In this document: piece after piece, positions 43,461-55,433 of the stretch
How the letters are laid out: the number at the start of each line of letters is the position of its first letter
Numbering within the stretch: the first letter of the stretch is position 1
Assembly: GCA_002439605.1 (NCBI GenBank)
Contig: DJOI01000074.1
Span: forward strand, 15,599 to 79,598
Direction of reading: 5' to 3'
DNA: 64,000 nucleotides
DNA from: Candidatus Segatella mututuai
Lineage (GTDB): Bacteria; Bacteroidota; Bacteroidia; Bacteroidales; Bacteroidaceae
Program-made: the position numbers and the translations under genes
The notes under the pieces: generated by a model
What the model was told of the DNA's origin: nothing
Databases searched by the model: none
Seen by the model: only the letters and a program-made list of their open reading frames with translations

Positions 43461-45155
43461 TTAGTTCTTCTTTTCAGTATTTCCTCCGCCTTTTGCCGTT
43501 CTTGGCAACACCTGCAGAGGTGCCTCATGACGCCTGATGTTCTTGAGTTCTGTACCCTTAGCCTTACCGCGCCACACAAATATATCGTTTTTGTCCTTGG
43601 GACGAATCTCATCAAACCAAGCGAAATTGGGCAATTTGTACTTCGTTGGAGGAATCTGCGTCATGGGATACATGACACTCGTAAACTTATTAGTCCATAT
43701 ATGCTCAAGCTGGCGCTGTGGTGTCATATACATGCGCATCGTGTCTGTTTCCAGAAAGTTAAGCCCCATCAGCGAGCTATCCTTGTCATCCACAGGATAA
43801 TAAATAGTCTGCACATTTCCTATTGATTCTGCCATCCGTATCTGTCCATCCTTGAAATAAGCCTTCATCTCCTTGGAAGTTATCTGGTTATAGTGTACGC
43901 TGTCGGGCAACATCTCTATCGACAAGGCTTGTCCCACCACATGTGCCAAGCGCAAGGTGGAATCGCGCATATAAGCATGGATAACCTCCCCCAACAACTG
44001 GCGATTGCCATTCCAGACTATAGGGTCTTTATACATCGTCATACAGGAATCCTGCGAGTTGTAGACCAAGGAGTCACATACGGCCTGTACATCCTGACGA
44101 AAAGCACGCACTTTATGGAACGCATGGATTTTGCGATATACAGAATCAGTACCTATATAATAGGTATAGATTTTCATCGTATCGGAATGAAGCCACATTG
44201 TATCTTTCTGTGAGTAATCTATGGCCACAGGATTCTTGGTGGCAAAGCCATAACCCGTTTTTTCATTGTATCGCAAGTAGTTGCAAGTAAGAGAATTTTT
44301 ATTCTTCTTATCCACATAGACCACATTTCCATAGCCACGACTGTCACCATTCTTCACATAATACAAACTGTCTCCTGTTATCGTCTTGTCCCTATCCGAC
44401 AAAGTGGAGCGACCATACAACTGGGCGCTTTTTGTATTGGTGTCATAGTAACCATCCTTGGTATTCACAACACTATTGCCAGAAATCACTTTGGAAGGAC
44501 CTACCATGTGGGCTCTTGATTTTGGCACGTCATAATATAAGGTGTCGGTAGTCACCAAGTCCTTGCCACTACGCAACTTCACGTTATACACGAACTTTGC
44601 CTCACGAGTCTTGGTATGATACTCCCCCCAATCGGAAACAAGTTTGTCTTTGCCATCTATGAGTGTTCCTCCATCAAAGAAGTTGGCCATTTCATACAAA
44701 CGATCATAATCCAAGCTATCTGTACGCAACACCTGTCTGCGATGGCGCAATACGACATTACGACGGGCACGCATCATCTGCATCTGCCCGTCATACTCGG
44801 CACGCTCACACACCAAGGAAAGAGTATCTCCCTGGCGAAAATGCACATGCCCAAAAGCTTTTACAGAATTGGAAGCCTCGTAGAAATAAGCACTGTCACA
44901 GGTGAGATGAGCCCCTTGATGCAAGAAAGAAACCTTCCCTTTTACTATCTGCGCATCGGGATGGGAGCCATACATATCATATCGCAACTCATCAGCATGA
45001 AGCAAGTAAACTCTGTCGCCATGAGGACGTTTCCTTGCACGCTTTTCTGAAGCCTGCATAACCTGGACAAGACTTAGTCCAAACAGGCATAGAATCAAGA
45101 GAAAGAAGATTCCATGCCCGGTTATATGTCGCTTTATGATGCTGTTGATAGTCAT
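43461..45155 (-). CDS. OstA/LptA-like LPS transport protein
   Basis: A 564-residue exported protein (hydrophobic segment GIFFLLILCLFGLSLVQVM) with repeated beta-jellyroll strands of the OstA/LptA type, such as DAQIVKGKVSFLHQGAHLTC, SAYFYEASNSVKAFGHVHFR and RTDSLDYDRLYEMANFFDGG. It probably bridges lipopolysaccharide across the periplasm. It is longer than proteobacterial LptA (about 185 aa), as usual in Bacteroidetes. Its ATG overlaps the stop of the SurA-like gene (TAATG), and LptB is encoded further right in the window. Confidence 0.87.
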   Translation of the reverse strand: MTINSIIKRHITGHGIFFLLILCLFGLSLVQVMQASEKRARKRPHGDRVYLLHADELRYDMYGSHPDAQIVKGKVSFLHQGAHLTCDSAYFYEASNSVKAFGHVHFRQGDTLSLVCERAEYDGQMQMMRARRNVVLRHRRQVLRTDSLDYDRLYEMANFFDGGTLIDGKDKLVSDWGEYHTKTREAKFVYNVKLRSGKDLVTTDTLYYDVPKSRAHMVGPSKVISGNSVVNTKDGYYDTNTKSAQLYGRSTLSDRDKTITGDSLYYVKNGDSRGYGNVVYVDKKNKNSLTCNYLRYNEKTGYGFATKNPVAIDYSQKDTMWLHSDTMKIYTYYIGTDSVYRKIHAFHKVRAFRQDVQAVCDSLVYNSQDSCMTMYKDPIVWNGNRQLLGEVIHAYMRDSTLRLAHVVGQALSIEMLPDSVHYNQITSKEMKAYFKDGQIRMAESIGNVQTIYYPVDDKDSSLMGLNFLETDTMRMYMTPQRQLEHIWTNKFTSVMYPMTQIPPTKYKLPNFAWFDEIRPKDKNDIFVWRGKAKGTELKNIRRHEAPLQVLPRTAKGGGNTEKKN

Positions 45156-46612
45156 TACTTAACCCAACCTTGATATTCAAATTTACAATTTTTATATCGG
45201 TCGTTCATTCGTACATAAGTACTCTTGATCTTGCTTACCACCCAGTCGTGCAAGGTCTTCTCTCGCTCCTTGGCCAGTACCACATCCTGCATTACCTGGA
45301 AGTCTTCTGTTATGGTGGCGCGATGCCCTTCTACCCTACTCACGAGTTTTACCAAAGCACAAGTAGTCTTGCCACGACTGTTGATCATTTTGAACGAACG
45401 AGACACCTCACCCACTTTCATGGAGTCAACCACACGGGCTATCTCAGTAGGCAAATCCTTCATTTGGAACTTGGATGTGCGCACACCTGCCTGGGATGTG
45501 TTGGCCATCAAGCCATGGTTGTTCTTGGTATCCTTGTCGTCAGACAATACAGATACAGCAGACTCAAATGTAAACTTGCCACTACGAATATCAGCTCCAA
45601 TAGAGTCGAGACGCAGTATAGCCTTGTCTATTGACTCCTGGGGAACAACGGGCTTGCGCAAGATATGTCGCACCTTGATTTTGTCGCCACGCTTGTCTAT
45701 CAACTGAATGATATGAAAACCAAATTCAGACTCGACGATCTTGGATATTTTCTTAGGGTCTGTCAGATTGAAAGCCACATTGGCAAAAGCAGGATCCAAC
45801 ATGCCTCTACCCACATAGTCCATCTCGCCACCCATACGGGCAGAACCAGGATCTTCTGAATACAGACGAGCCAATGTAGAGAAGGTCGTCTCACCCTTGT
45901 TGACGCGGTCGGTATAGTCACGCAACTCGTCCTTGACACGATTGATCTCCTCCATTGGAATTCTTGGTTGCTGGGTAAGTATCTCCACCTCCACCTCTGT
46001 AGGCACGAAAGGAATACTATCGGATGGAAGATTGTTGAAATAACGACGAACCTGAGCTGGTGAAACTTTAATGTCCTTCACCAACTTCTCTTTCATCTTC
46101 TGAATCAACTGACGATTTTTGAAGTCATCGTGCATCTGCTGTCGCATCTGTGTAACACTCTGCTTTCGATATTCCTCCAACTTCTCACGCGAGCCTATCA
46201 TGTTAATCCAATAATTGATTTGCTCGTCGATACCAGCCATTACCTCAGACTCCGACACCTCTATACTATCAATGGCAGCCTGATGCAGGAAGAGCTTTTG
46301 CACAGCTATCTGCTCCGGAATGCTGCAATCAGGATCGCCAGCATATTTGATGCCTTCTGCCTCGCCCTGCAATCGGGCAATCTCGACATCCGACTTCAGG
46401 ATAGGCTCGTCTCCCACAACCCAAATCACCTCATCTACGACACTGCCCTCGTTCAGGACAGGCGCATTCCTCACGTGATTAGTATCGCTGGAATCCGAAC
46501 TATCCCAAACAGAAGTCTTAGCTAAGCGAGAAGCTCTGTTGGTACTTGCGCTGATGCCCATGATAAACATAAGAGCAACAAAAGACAAAGCAATCTTATT
46601 CTCTATTTTCAT
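45155..46612 (-). CDS. SurA-like periplasmic peptidylprolyl isomerase
   Basis: A 485-residue outer-membrane-protein chaperone with a signal segment (IALSFVALMFIMGISAS), a SurA N-terminal region (VDEVIWVVGDEPILKSDVEI) and two parvulin domains; one clearly shows LARLYSEDPGSARMGGEMDY then VESEFGFHIIQLIDKRGDKI. Its stop overlaps the OstA start by one base. It works with the neighbouring parvulin and OstA genes in outer-membrane assembly. Confidence 0.88.
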   Translation of the reverse strand: MKIENKIALSFVALMFIMGISASTNRASRLAKTSVWDSSDSSDTNHVRNAPVLNEGSVVDEVIWVVGDEPILKSDVEIARLQGEAEGIKYAGDPDCSIPEQIAVQKLFLHQAAIDSIEVSESEVMAGIDEQINYWINMIGSREKLEEYRKQSVTQMRQQMHDDFKNRQLIQKMKEKLVKDIKVSPAQVRRYFNNLPSDSIPFVPTEVEVEILTQQPRIPMEEINRVKDELRDYTDRVNKGETTFSTLARLYSEDPGSARMGGEMDYVGRGMLDPAFANVAFNLTDPKKISKIVESEFGFHIIQLIDKRGDKIKVRHILRKPVVPQESIDKAILRLDSIGADIRSGKFTFESAVSVLSDDKDTKNNHGLMANTSQAGVRTSKFQMKDLPTEIARVVDSMKVGEVSRSFKMINSRGKTTCALVKLVSRVEGHRATITEDFQVMQDVVLAKEREKTLHDWVVSKIKSTYVRMNDRYKNCKFEYQGWVK

Positions 46613-46632
46613 GTATCTTTATTTTCGTTTGA

Positions 46633-48060
46633 TTAATGCTTGTTGACTGTCGCCAAAACATCCTTGTTTACTACAACAGGGTATTTTTTTCTCAAGGCTG
46701 CCACCCATTCTTTCTCCAACATATCCTGATAGTCTGCTATCACTTGTGCCTTGACATCGGTATAATCTTCCGGGGCTTTCCTCAGCACTTTGCCAAAGGT
46801 GGCGTCTATGGGATAATCCTTCAAGGCCGTGATGGTGGTGTCTTTCTTGAAGACCATCTTGTCGACTACGGCATTATCTCCCTTCTTGAAAATACCTTTT
46901 TCCACACGGATACGAATCACGGAATCCTTATTAAATGTATTGCGCAGAATGTCTGCCCACTCTGAGAAAGCCTTGCCCTTGATGCTCTTCTTGACAGCCT
47001 CTACATCTGCCGCATCTCTTACATGATAGGCTATTCCCTTAAATCGGGGCTCATTCCATTTGTATCTTTTTTTATTCTTGGCGAAGAAGGCAGCCTGTCC
47101 TTTCTCGTCCTTGGAAGCCTTGTCCCATATCAGACGATTGCTGATTTCATAGAGCAACAAACCATCATGATACTCACGAATCAAATTTTTCAAATCACTA
47201 TCCTTGGCCGACAGTTCTTCTGACTTTCTGTCAAGAATGGTCTCTGCGGTAGTTCCTGCCGGCATAGTCTTCGCTAAAGAGTCCAACTTGTCGTTGATAA
47301 TATTTTCCCTTATTCCTCTTGCATCTATAAAACGGATGATATCCGTTCTGAGTGAGTCATATGGGAAAAAATTCTGTGCACCATTTTTTTTTATAATATG
47401 GTAACCAAACTCTGATAGAACAGGCTTGCTAATCTCGCCAACTTTGAGCGAATAAGCCGCATTCTCAAAAGCCTTCACAGTTTGCCCCTTACTAATCCAG
47501 GGCAATTCACCCCCCTTGACTGCCGTGCTCTTGTCATCAGAGAATTTCTTGGCCAGCTCCTCGAAATCGGCGCCTTTCTTCAAAGCAGCATAAATAGAGT
47601 CGGCACGATTCTTCAACCTTGCATTCTCTGCAAGAGGTGCTTTCTGACTGAGTTTCAACAAAATATGAGAAACCTTTACCATTCCTCCATTTCCATCTAT
47701 ACGCTGGCGTGTGTCCTCATAGATACGGTGCGCTTCGTTTTCCACATCCTGTTCCGTAATCATAGAAGGACGTATCTGTTGATCACGATAAGTAGCAAAC
47801 TCCTTTTTGAAAGAATCCAAAGTGTCGAGGCGAGCATCCAAAGCCGCCTGTACCTTCAACTTATAATTGACAAACAAATCCACATATTCATCGACCGTTT
47901 TCTTGTCAATGACTCCTTCTGAATTGTTCTTGTTGTAAGAATACTCAAATTCGGAACGGGTAACAGGTGTTCCATTGATGGTCATTATCACAGGATCAAC
48001 CTGAGCAAAAGCAATGCTCCCCGAGAGGAGCATTGCTGCTAAAAGCGCATTTATTTTCAT
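46633..48060 (-). CDS. Periplasmic peptidylprolyl isomerase (parvulin/SurA type)
   Basis: A 475-residue exported protein. The start at 48060 (MKINALLAAMLLSGSIAFAQ) gives a clean signal peptide; an upstream frame overlapping guaB is rejected. It has NGTPVTRSEFEYSYNKNN at the N-terminus and a parvulin domain with KVSHILLKLSQKAP, KFSDDKSTAVKGGELPWISK and SEFGYHIIKKNG. The two tandem parvulin genes differ strongly and are not a recent duplication. A 10-base stem lies inside the signal-peptide coding region (48011-48036). Confidence 0.88.
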   Translation of the reverse strand: MKINALLAAMLLSGSIAFAQVDPVIMTINGTPVTRSEFEYSYNKNNSEGVIDKKTVDEYVDLFVNYKLKVQAALDARLDTLDSFKKEFATYRDQQIRPSMITEQDVENEAHRIYEDTRQRIDGNGGMVKVSHILLKLSQKAPLAENARLKNRADSIYAALKKGADFEELAKKFSDDKSTAVKGGELPWISKGQTVKAFENAAYSLKVGEISKPVLSEFGYHIIKKNGAQNFFPYDSLRTDIIRFIDARGIRENIINDKLDSLAKTMPAGTTAETILDRKSEELSAKDSDLKNLIREYHDGLLLYEISNRLIWDKASKDEKGQAAFFAKNKKRYKWNEPRFKGIAYHVRDAADVEAVKKSIKGKAFSEWADILRNTFNKDSVIRIRVEKGIFKKGDNAVVDKMVFKKDTTITALKDYPIDATFGKVLRKAPEDYTDVKAQVIADYQDMLEKEWVAALRKKYPVVVNKDVLATVNKH

Positions 48061-48076
48061 TTTCAAACATTCATTA

Positions 48077-49579
<1,503 letters not shown>

Positions 49580-49589
49580 TTATTGCGTG

Positions 49590-49597
49590 CAAATTTA
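49590..49597 (-). promoter_or_regulatory. -7 element upstream of guaB
   Basis: Minus-strand TAAATTTG fits TAnnTTTG, 29 bases before the ATG; the -33 region is unclear. Confidence 0.45.
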
Positions 49598-49665
49598 GCA
49601 ATAATTTTTCATATTTTGCTCCTTTCTCCTCGAAATTCACTTCTTATTAATGCTATTTAACGTGA

Positions 49666-51843
49666 TTAGTTGGCTTGTTCTGACAAGAACTTAATTCTTA
49701 CCAACCTTATTTCGTCTTCAGAATAATCCTCGCCCAATTCTTTTTGCGCTGTATCCAAGTCATCGGTATCGCTCTCCATAAAATAGTCGTAAATATCGTC
49801 TACATGCTCGTCATCGATCACTTCTTCTATGAAATAATCTATGTTTAGTTTCGTACCACTATAGACTATTGCCTCTATTTCATCCAAAAGCTCACTGAAA
49901 TCAAGCCCCTTCGCTTCGGCAAGATCATCGAGTGCTATCTGCCGGTCGATACTTTGAATGATACTTACCTTCAGCATGGACTTCTTAGCCACGGTGCGAA
50001 CGCGCAATTCCTCAGGACGTTCAATGCCGTTTTCCTCACAATATTTTTTGATGAGGGCACAGAACTCCCTGCCATAGCGTTTTGCCTTGCCCGCACCTAC
50101 GCCCTGAATATTCTGCAGTTCCTGCAAATCGACAGGATACATGGTGGCCATCTGCTCCAAAGAAACATCCTGAAACACCACATAAGGGGGAAGGTTGTAT
50201 CTCTTCGACATGCTGGAGCGCAAGTCCTTGAGCATAGCAAACAGTTCCGGGTCGAGTGCCTCACTACCTACGCTATGGTCTTCCAAGCCATAATCATCCT
50301 TGAACACCTTATCTTCCACGATCATGAAAGACTTTGGATTTTTAATAAAACGTTTGCCAGATACAGTCAACTTCAGCAAGCCATAGTTCTCTACATCTTT
50401 TTTCAGATAACCCGCTATCAATGCCTGACGAATAACAGGATTCCACAACTTGCCATCCATATCCTCACCTGCGCCAAAACTCTCCAACTCGTTATGCTTG
50501 TGCGACACAATATCATCGGTGGCTCTTCCCTTCACAAAGTCTATAATATATTCCTGACGAAAATTTTCTTTTACGGCAGCCACCGCCCTTAATACAACCA
50601 CAAGCTCGTCCTTAGCCTCAATCTTAGTGGTAGGGTGCAGGCAATTGTCGCAGTTGTGACAGTTTTCTTCCTTGTATTCCTCACCGAAATAGTGAAGCAA
50701 CATCTTGCGACGACAAACAGATGACTCGGCGTAAGCTGCCGTCTCCTGCAAAAGTTGTCGGCCGATATCCTGTTCTGCCACAGGCTTGTTCTCCATGAAC
50801 TTCTCTAATTTTTTCAGGTCTTTGCGGGCATAAAAAGCGATGCATATGCCCTCGCCACCATCACGTCCGGCACGTCCTGTCTCCTGATAATAACCTTCCA
50901 GACTTTTAGGAATGTCATAATGGATCACAAAGCGAACATCAGGCTTATCGATTCCCATCCCAAAGGCTATCGTTGCCACAATGACATCAATACGCTCCAT
51001 CAAAAAATCGTCCTGTGTCTGCGAGCGAGTAGCAGAATCCAAGCCGGCATGATAAGGCGCCGCCTTGATGTCATTGGCTTTCAACACTTCTGCCAGTTCC
51101 TCCACCTTCTTCCTCGACAGACAATATATAATGCCACTCTTGCCTGCGTGCTGACGGATAAACATGATAATCTGTTTATCTATCTCATTGGTCTTGGGAC
51201 GAACCTCATAATACAGATTAGGACGATTGAAAGAACTCTTGAATTCCCTGGCATCCATGATGCCCAAACTCTTCTTGATATCAGTTCTCACCTTGTCAGT
51301 AGCAGTAGCTGTCAAGGCTATAACTGGCGCATTGCCTATCTCGTTGATAATGGGTCGGATACGACGATACTCCGGGCGGAAATCATGTCCCCACTCCGAA
51401 ATACAGTGAGCCTCATCAATGGCATAGAAAGAAATCTTCACTGTTTTCAGAAAATCGACATTGTCTTCCTTGGTCAACGATTCTGGTGCCACGTACAGCA
51501 GCTTCGTCTTGCCCGCCAGAATGTCGCTCTTAACTTTTTCGACAGCCGATTTGTTCAGAGAAGAGTTCAGATAGTGAGCCACGCCATCCTCCTCACTAAG
51601 TCCATTGATTACATCCACCTGATTTTTCATTAGGGCAATCAATGGGGAAATGACAATGGCCGTTCCCTCCATGATTAAGGACGGCAACTGATAGCACAAA
51701 CTTTTTCCACCGCCTGTAGGCATCAACACGAATGTATCATTACCACTCATCAGATTTTTGATAATCGATTCCTGGTCGCCTTTAAATGAGTCAAAGCCGA
51801 AATAGTGTTTCAACTGTTCCGTAAGATTCATCTGTTCCGTCAT
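49666..51843 (-). CDS. recQ: ATP-dependent DNA helicase RecQ
   Basis: A 3'-5' helicase for recombination and repair. Motif 0/I: FGFDSFKGDQESIIKNLMSG and MPTGGGKSLCYQLP; DEAH-like box YAIDEAHCISEWGHDFRPEY; motif VI YYQETGRAGRDGG; the zinc-binding cysteines CRRKMLLHYFGEEYK followed by CHNCDNCL; and a C-terminal HRDC domain (LLPPYVVFQD-like text, LQNIQGVGAGKAKRYG). The start at 51843 (MTEQMNL) gives 725 residues, normal for Bacteroidales RecQ. It lies 73 bases after clpX. Confidence 0.95.
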   Translation of the reverse strand: MTEQMNLTEQLKHYFGFDSFKGDQESIIKNLMSGNDTFVLMPTGGGKSLCYQLPSLIMEGTAIVISPLIALMKNQVDVINGLSEEDGVAHYLNSSLNKSAVEKVKSDILAGKTKLLYVAPESLTKEDNVDFLKTVKISFYAIDEAHCISEWGHDFRPEYRRIRPIINEIGNAPVIALTATATDKVRTDIKKSLGIMDAREFKSSFNRPNLYYEVRPKTNEIDKQIIMFIRQHAGKSGIIYCLSRKKVEELAEVLKANDIKAAPYHAGLDSATRSQTQDDFLMERIDVIVATIAFGMGIDKPDVRFVIHYDIPKSLEGYYQETGRAGRDGGEGICIAFYARKDLKKLEKFMENKPVAEQDIGRQLLQETAAYAESSVCRRKMLLHYFGEEYKEENCHNCDNCLHPTTKIEAKDELVVVLRAVAAVKENFRQEYIIDFVKGRATDDIVSHKHNELESFGAGEDMDGKLWNPVIRQALIAGYLKKDVENYGLLKLTVSGKRFIKNPKSFMIVEDKVFKDDYGLEDHSVGSEALDPELFAMLKDLRSSMSKRYNLPPYVVFQDVSLEQMATMYPVDLQELQNIQGVGAGKAKRYGREFCALIKKYCEENGIERPEELRVRTVAKKSMLKVSIIQSIDRQIALDDLAEAKGLDFSELLDEIEAIVYSGTKLNIDYFIEEVIDDEHVDDIYDYFMESDTDDLDTAQKELGEDYSEDEIRLVRIKFLSEQAN

Positions 51844-51916
51844 ATCCACCTCTATTATTATATGTATACTTGTATCGGTAAAAGTCACTGAGCGCACATG
51901 GTCGGTTTGCTCTTTC

Positions 51917-53143
51917 CTAAACCGTATTCATCTGTTGCAGATTGGTTTTCTCCAACTGCTGCTTGGCATAGTCCAATGTTACATTGAAAGTTGTAATCTT
52001 CTGAGACGGGACATCAAACATAGCATCCATCATGACTGCTTCTACGATGGAACGCAAACCTCTGGCACCGAGTTTGTATTCCATGGCCTTGTCCACCATA
52101 TAGTCGAGAGCTTTCTCATCGAACGCCAATTTGATGCCGTCCATCTCGAACAACTTGACATACTGCTTGATGATAGAATTCTTGGGCTCAACCAATATCT
52201 TGCGCAAAGCATCCCTATCCAACGGATTCAAGTACGTAAGCACAGGCAGGCGACCAATAATCTCTGGTATCAATCCAAAAGACTTCAAGTCTTGTGGAAG
52301 GATATACTTCATCAAATCGGTTTTGTCTATCTTGCTGACATTCTGCACAGAATTGAAACCAACAACATGCGTATTGAGACGCTGTGCTATCTTTCGCTCT
52401 ATTCCGTCGAAGGCTCCACCACAAATAAAGAGAATGTTCTTAGTGTCTACGTGAATGTATTCCTGGTCTGGATGTTTGCGTCCACCCTTTGGCGGAACAT
52501 TCACCATCGTGCCTTCCAACAGCTTGAGTAAACCTTGCTGTACACCCTCGCCGCTCACATCGCGGGTGATGGATGGGTTGTCACTCTTACGGGCTATCTT
52601 GTCGATCTCGTCGATAAAAACGATACCTCTTTCCGCAGCAGCCACATCATAGTCGGCCACTTGAAGCAGACGACTCAGTATGCTTTCCACATCTTCGCCT
52701 ACATAACCAGCCTCGGTAAATACCGTTGCATCAACAATGGTGAAAGGAACATCCAACAGTTTAGCGATAGTACGGGCAAGAAGAGTCTTTCCCGTGCCGG
52801 TACTACCTACCATTATAATATTGCTCTTCTCTATTTCCACGCCTCCGTCGTCTACTGTTTGCTGCAAACGCTTATAGTGATTGTACACCGCCACAGCAAG
52901 AGAGCGCTTAGCTCCATCCTGTCCGATGACATACTGGTCCAGATATTGCTTGATCTCTACGGGCTTAGGCACCTGCTTCAATGCGAACTTCTCGTTTTTC
53001 TTATCATTGAGGACACCCGAAGACAAGACTATCTCGTATGCCTGCTTGACACAATTCTCGCAGATATACCCATTGATTCCCGTTATCAGCAATTTTACTT
53101 CGCTCTCGCTTCTTCCACAGAAACTACATACATTCTTTGGCAT
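51917..53143 (-). CDS. clpX: ATP-dependent protease ATP-binding subunit ClpX
   Basis: An AAA+ unfoldase that feeds ClpP. The zinc-binding N-domain is [20 protein letters not shown] followed by CENC; Walker [12 protein letters not shown]; Walker [13 protein letters not shown]; and the sensor region near [13 protein letters not shown]. Length 408 is normal. Its ATG overlaps the clpP stop (TAATG). Confidence 0.96.
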   Translation of the reverse strand: MPKNVCSFCGRSESEVKLLITGINGYICENCVKQAYEIVLSSGVLNDKKNEKFALKQVPKPVEIKQYLDQYVIGQDGAKRSLAVAVYNHYKRLQQTVDDGGVEIEKSNIIMVGSTGTGKTLLARTIAKLLDVPFTIVDATVFTEAGYVGEDVESILSRLLQVADYDVAAAERGIVFIDEIDKIARKSDNPSITRDVSGEGVQQGLLKLLEGTMVNVPPKGGRKHPDQEYIHVDTKNILFICGGAFDGIERKIAQRLNTHVVGFNSVQNVSKIDKTDLMKYILPQDLKSFGLIPEIIGRLPVLTYLNPLDRDALRKILVEPKNSIIKQYVKLFEMDGIKLAFDEKALDYMVDKAMEYKLGARGLRSIVEAVMMDAMFDVPSQKITTFNVTLDYAKQQLEKTNLQQMNTV

Positions 53144-53820
53144 TATTCTTCTACTCCTTTTTTACGGGTCAACACAGCATCTATCATACCATACTCCTTG
53201 GCTTCCTCCGCCGTCATCCAATAGTTACGATCACTGTCAGCCCACACTTTCTCGTATGGAGTATGTGAATGATTGGAGATAATGGTATAAAGTTCCTTCT
53301 TAAATTTCTGAATCTCTTTTGCCTCAATCTCTATATCTGAAGCCTGTCCCTGCACACCACCAAGCGGCTGATGGATCATCACTCGACTGTGAGGCAAGGC
53401 CGAACGTTTGCCTTCCTGACCCGCCACCAAGAGGACGGCTCCCATCGAGGCAGCCATGCCCGTACAGATAGTAGAAACATCACTGGAAATAAACTGCATG
53501 GTGTCGTATATGCCGAGACCAGCCGTAACACTTCCGCCCGGGCTATTGATATAAATAGAAATATCCTTGCCACTGTCTACAGAGTCGAGATACAGCAACT
53601 GAGCCTGCAGGGTATTGGCTGTATAGTCGTCTATCTCGGTACCCAAGAAGATAACACGATCCATCATCAATCTTGAGAAAACATCCATCTGAGTCACATT
53701 AAGCTGACGTTCCTCCAAGATGTAAGGATTCATATAACGAGCCTGTGCTTTTACCACATCGTCAAGCACCATTCCGCTCATACCCAAATGCCGTGTAGCA
53801 TACTTTCTAAAATCGTTCAT
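53143..53820 (-). CDS. clpP: ATP-dependent Clp protease proteolytic subunit ClpP
   Basis: A serine protease with catalytic Ser in [13 protein letters not shown] and His in [13 protein letters not shown], and Asp in the following helix region. The start at 53820 ([13 protein letters not shown]) matches the usual Bacteroidales N-terminus; an upstream ATG at 53841 would add seven residues. Length 225 is normal. Directly coupled to clpX; trigger factor lies upstream, the classical tig-clpP-clpX order. Confidence 0.95.
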   Translation of the reverse strand: MNDFRKYATRHLGMSGMVLDDVVKAQARYMNPYILEERQLNVTQMDVFSRLMMDRVIFLGTEIDDYTANTLQAQLLYLDSVDSGKDISIYINSPGGSVTAGLGIYDTMQFISSDVSTICTGMAASMGAVLLVAGQEGKRSALPHSRVMIHQPLGGVQGQASDIEIEAKEIQKFKKELYTIISNHSHTPYEKVWADSDRNYWMTAEEAKEYGMIDAVLTRKKGVEE

Positions 53821-53856
53821 ATTATCAGTTTTTCTATTCAAAATAAGACAAAAATA

Positions 53857-53920
53857 GAGGTTATCGACCTCCTTTTCTCCGTTCTGTGGAACAAAGATAA
53901 TAAAAAAAGTCGATAACCTC
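53857..53920 (-). promoter_or_regulatory. Inverted repeat around the clpP -7 element / tig terminator arm
   Basis: A perfect 12-base inverted repeat, GAGGTTATCGAC (53857-53868) and GTCGATAACCTC (53909-53920), encloses minus-strand TATCTTTG (53899-53892), a TAnnTTTG -7 element. The arm nearest tig is followed by seven T residues on the minus strand, so it may also end tig transcripts. Confidence 0.5.
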
Positions 53921-53950
53921 GTATTTATTGAAGTTTTTTTTCAAAAAAAA

Positions 53951-55309
53951 TTAGCCCTGCATCATCTTATTGAAATCCTCCACAGAAATCTCCTTTTCGT
54001 TGAGTTTAACAACACCCTTAAGAGCGGCTGCCAACTTACGATCTACCGCACGGTCAACAAGAGCATCAGTGCTATTACCCTTCTTGAGAATCTCATTAGC
54101 ATAGTTCTCTATATACTCCTCCGGAATATTGGTCATACCATACTGAGCAAACTGCGCACGAGCTGCCTCCTTGGCAGTTTCCTTGATGTCGCCGTCATCC
54201 ACCTTGATGCCCTGGGCGCTAACCAGCTGTTCCTTGATAAGGTGCCATGTCAACTCCTTGATGCTCTGGTCATAGTTCTTCTCCACGAACTCCTCGCCCT
54301 TGTCCTTGTTGTTAGCCAACATGATACGCTTGAGCAACGCGTCTGGATATACCAACTTGCCAACCTTCTTCTCGCAGTGAGCACGTACATCCAAGAGGAA
54401 CTTATAGTCTGAATCGTTAACCAGCTGAGCGTTCAAGCCTTCAGCAATCTTTGCACGGAAAGCAGCCTCGTCCTTCACATCAGTATCGTCACCGAAGACC
54501 TGCTTGAAGAGCTCCTCGTTTACCTCGTGCTTCTTGAAGCGCTGAATCTCTGTCACCTGAAAGCTGAACTCTGACTCCAAGTCTTTGACAGCATCACGCT
54601 CAATCTTCAAAAGCTGAGAGACCTCAGTATCGTTGTCTGGATAAGCCTTGCGTGGGTTAAAGGTGATGATGTCGCCCAACTTGGCGCCATCAAACAACTT
54701 TTTCTGATCGTCCACCTTGATATAGGCAGGCATCAAGACAGCACCCTCCACTGTGATACCACCTTCCTTAGTGTTGCCATTCTCGTCAAGTTCACGCAAG
54801 TCACCTTTGAGCGTATCATTGTCCTCATAGCTTTCAGCACTCTCATAGCTTCCAGCACGTGATGCATACATGTCCACCTGCTGGTCGATCACCTTGTCGT
54901 CTACTTTGATATTGTAGTAATCCACCTTGTCACGACCTGTAAGAGACACCTTTATCTCGGGAGCCACAGCTATGTCAAACATAAATGTATAAGGACCATC
55001 CTTCTCAATATCAACAGGAGCCTGCTTTTCGGAAGCAAGAGGCTCGCCAAGCATTTGGATCTTATTGTCCTGAACATACTTGTAAATCTGCTGGCCGATA
55101 ATCTTGTTAATTGATTCCATCTTAACAGAAGGACCAAACTGACGCTTGATCATTCCCATTGGAACCTGACCAGGACGAAATCCAGGAACATTTGCTTTCT
55201 TACGATAGTCCTTCAATGTCTTCTCGACATCATTCTTGTAATCCTCTTCTTCGACAACAATTGTCAGAAGACCATTAATCTTGTCAGGATTTTCAAATGA
55301 AATTTTCAT
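53951..55309 (-). CDS. tig: Trigger factor (ribosome-associated chaperone)
   Basis: A 452-residue nascent-chain chaperone. The ribosome-binding signature is seen as KANVPGFRPGQVPMGMIKRQFG near residues 37-58. The PPIase-like middle (GAVLMPAYIKVDDQKKLFDG) is divergent, as usual in Bacteroidetes, and a long helical C-terminal domain follows (ELTWHLIKEQLVSAQGIKVD). Normal length. Upstream has a -7 element. Confidence 0.92.
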   Translation of the reverse strand: MKISFENPDKINGLLTIVVEEEDYKNDVEKTLKDYRKKANVPGFRPGQVPMGMIKRQFGPSVKMESINKIIGQQIYKYVQDNKIQMLGEPLASEKQAPVDIEKDGPYTFMFDIAVAPEIKVSLTGRDKVDYYNIKVDDKVIDQQVDMYASRAGSYESAESYEDNDTLKGDLRELDENGNTKEGGITVEGAVLMPAYIKVDDQKKLFDGAKLGDIITFNPRKAYPDNDTEVSQLLKIERDAVKDLESEFSFQVTEIQRFKKHEVNEELFKQVFGDDTDVKDEAAFRAKIAEGLNAQLVNDSDYKFLLDVRAHCEKKVGKLVYPDALLKRIMLANNKDKGEEFVEKNYDQSIKELTWHLIKEQLVSAQGIKVDDGDIKETAKEAARAQFAQYGMTNIPEEYIENYANEILKKGNSTDALVDRAVDRKLAAALKGVVKLNEKEISVEDFNKMMQG

Positions 55310-55368
55310 CTTGATGTTTTCTTTTTATATTATTAATTATTTTTCTTCAGTTCATGTACATTGGCTTG

Positions 55369-55376
55369 CAAAATTA
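55369..55376 (-). promoter_or_regulatory. -7 element upstream of tig
   Basis: Minus-strand TAATTTTG fits TAnnTTTG, 60 bases before the ATG; -33 not clear. Confidence 0.45.
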
Positions 55377-55433
55377 CTCATATTTGTTGAATATACCTAA
55401 TATATATAGTAAAAATTTGCTTTTTTAACCATA

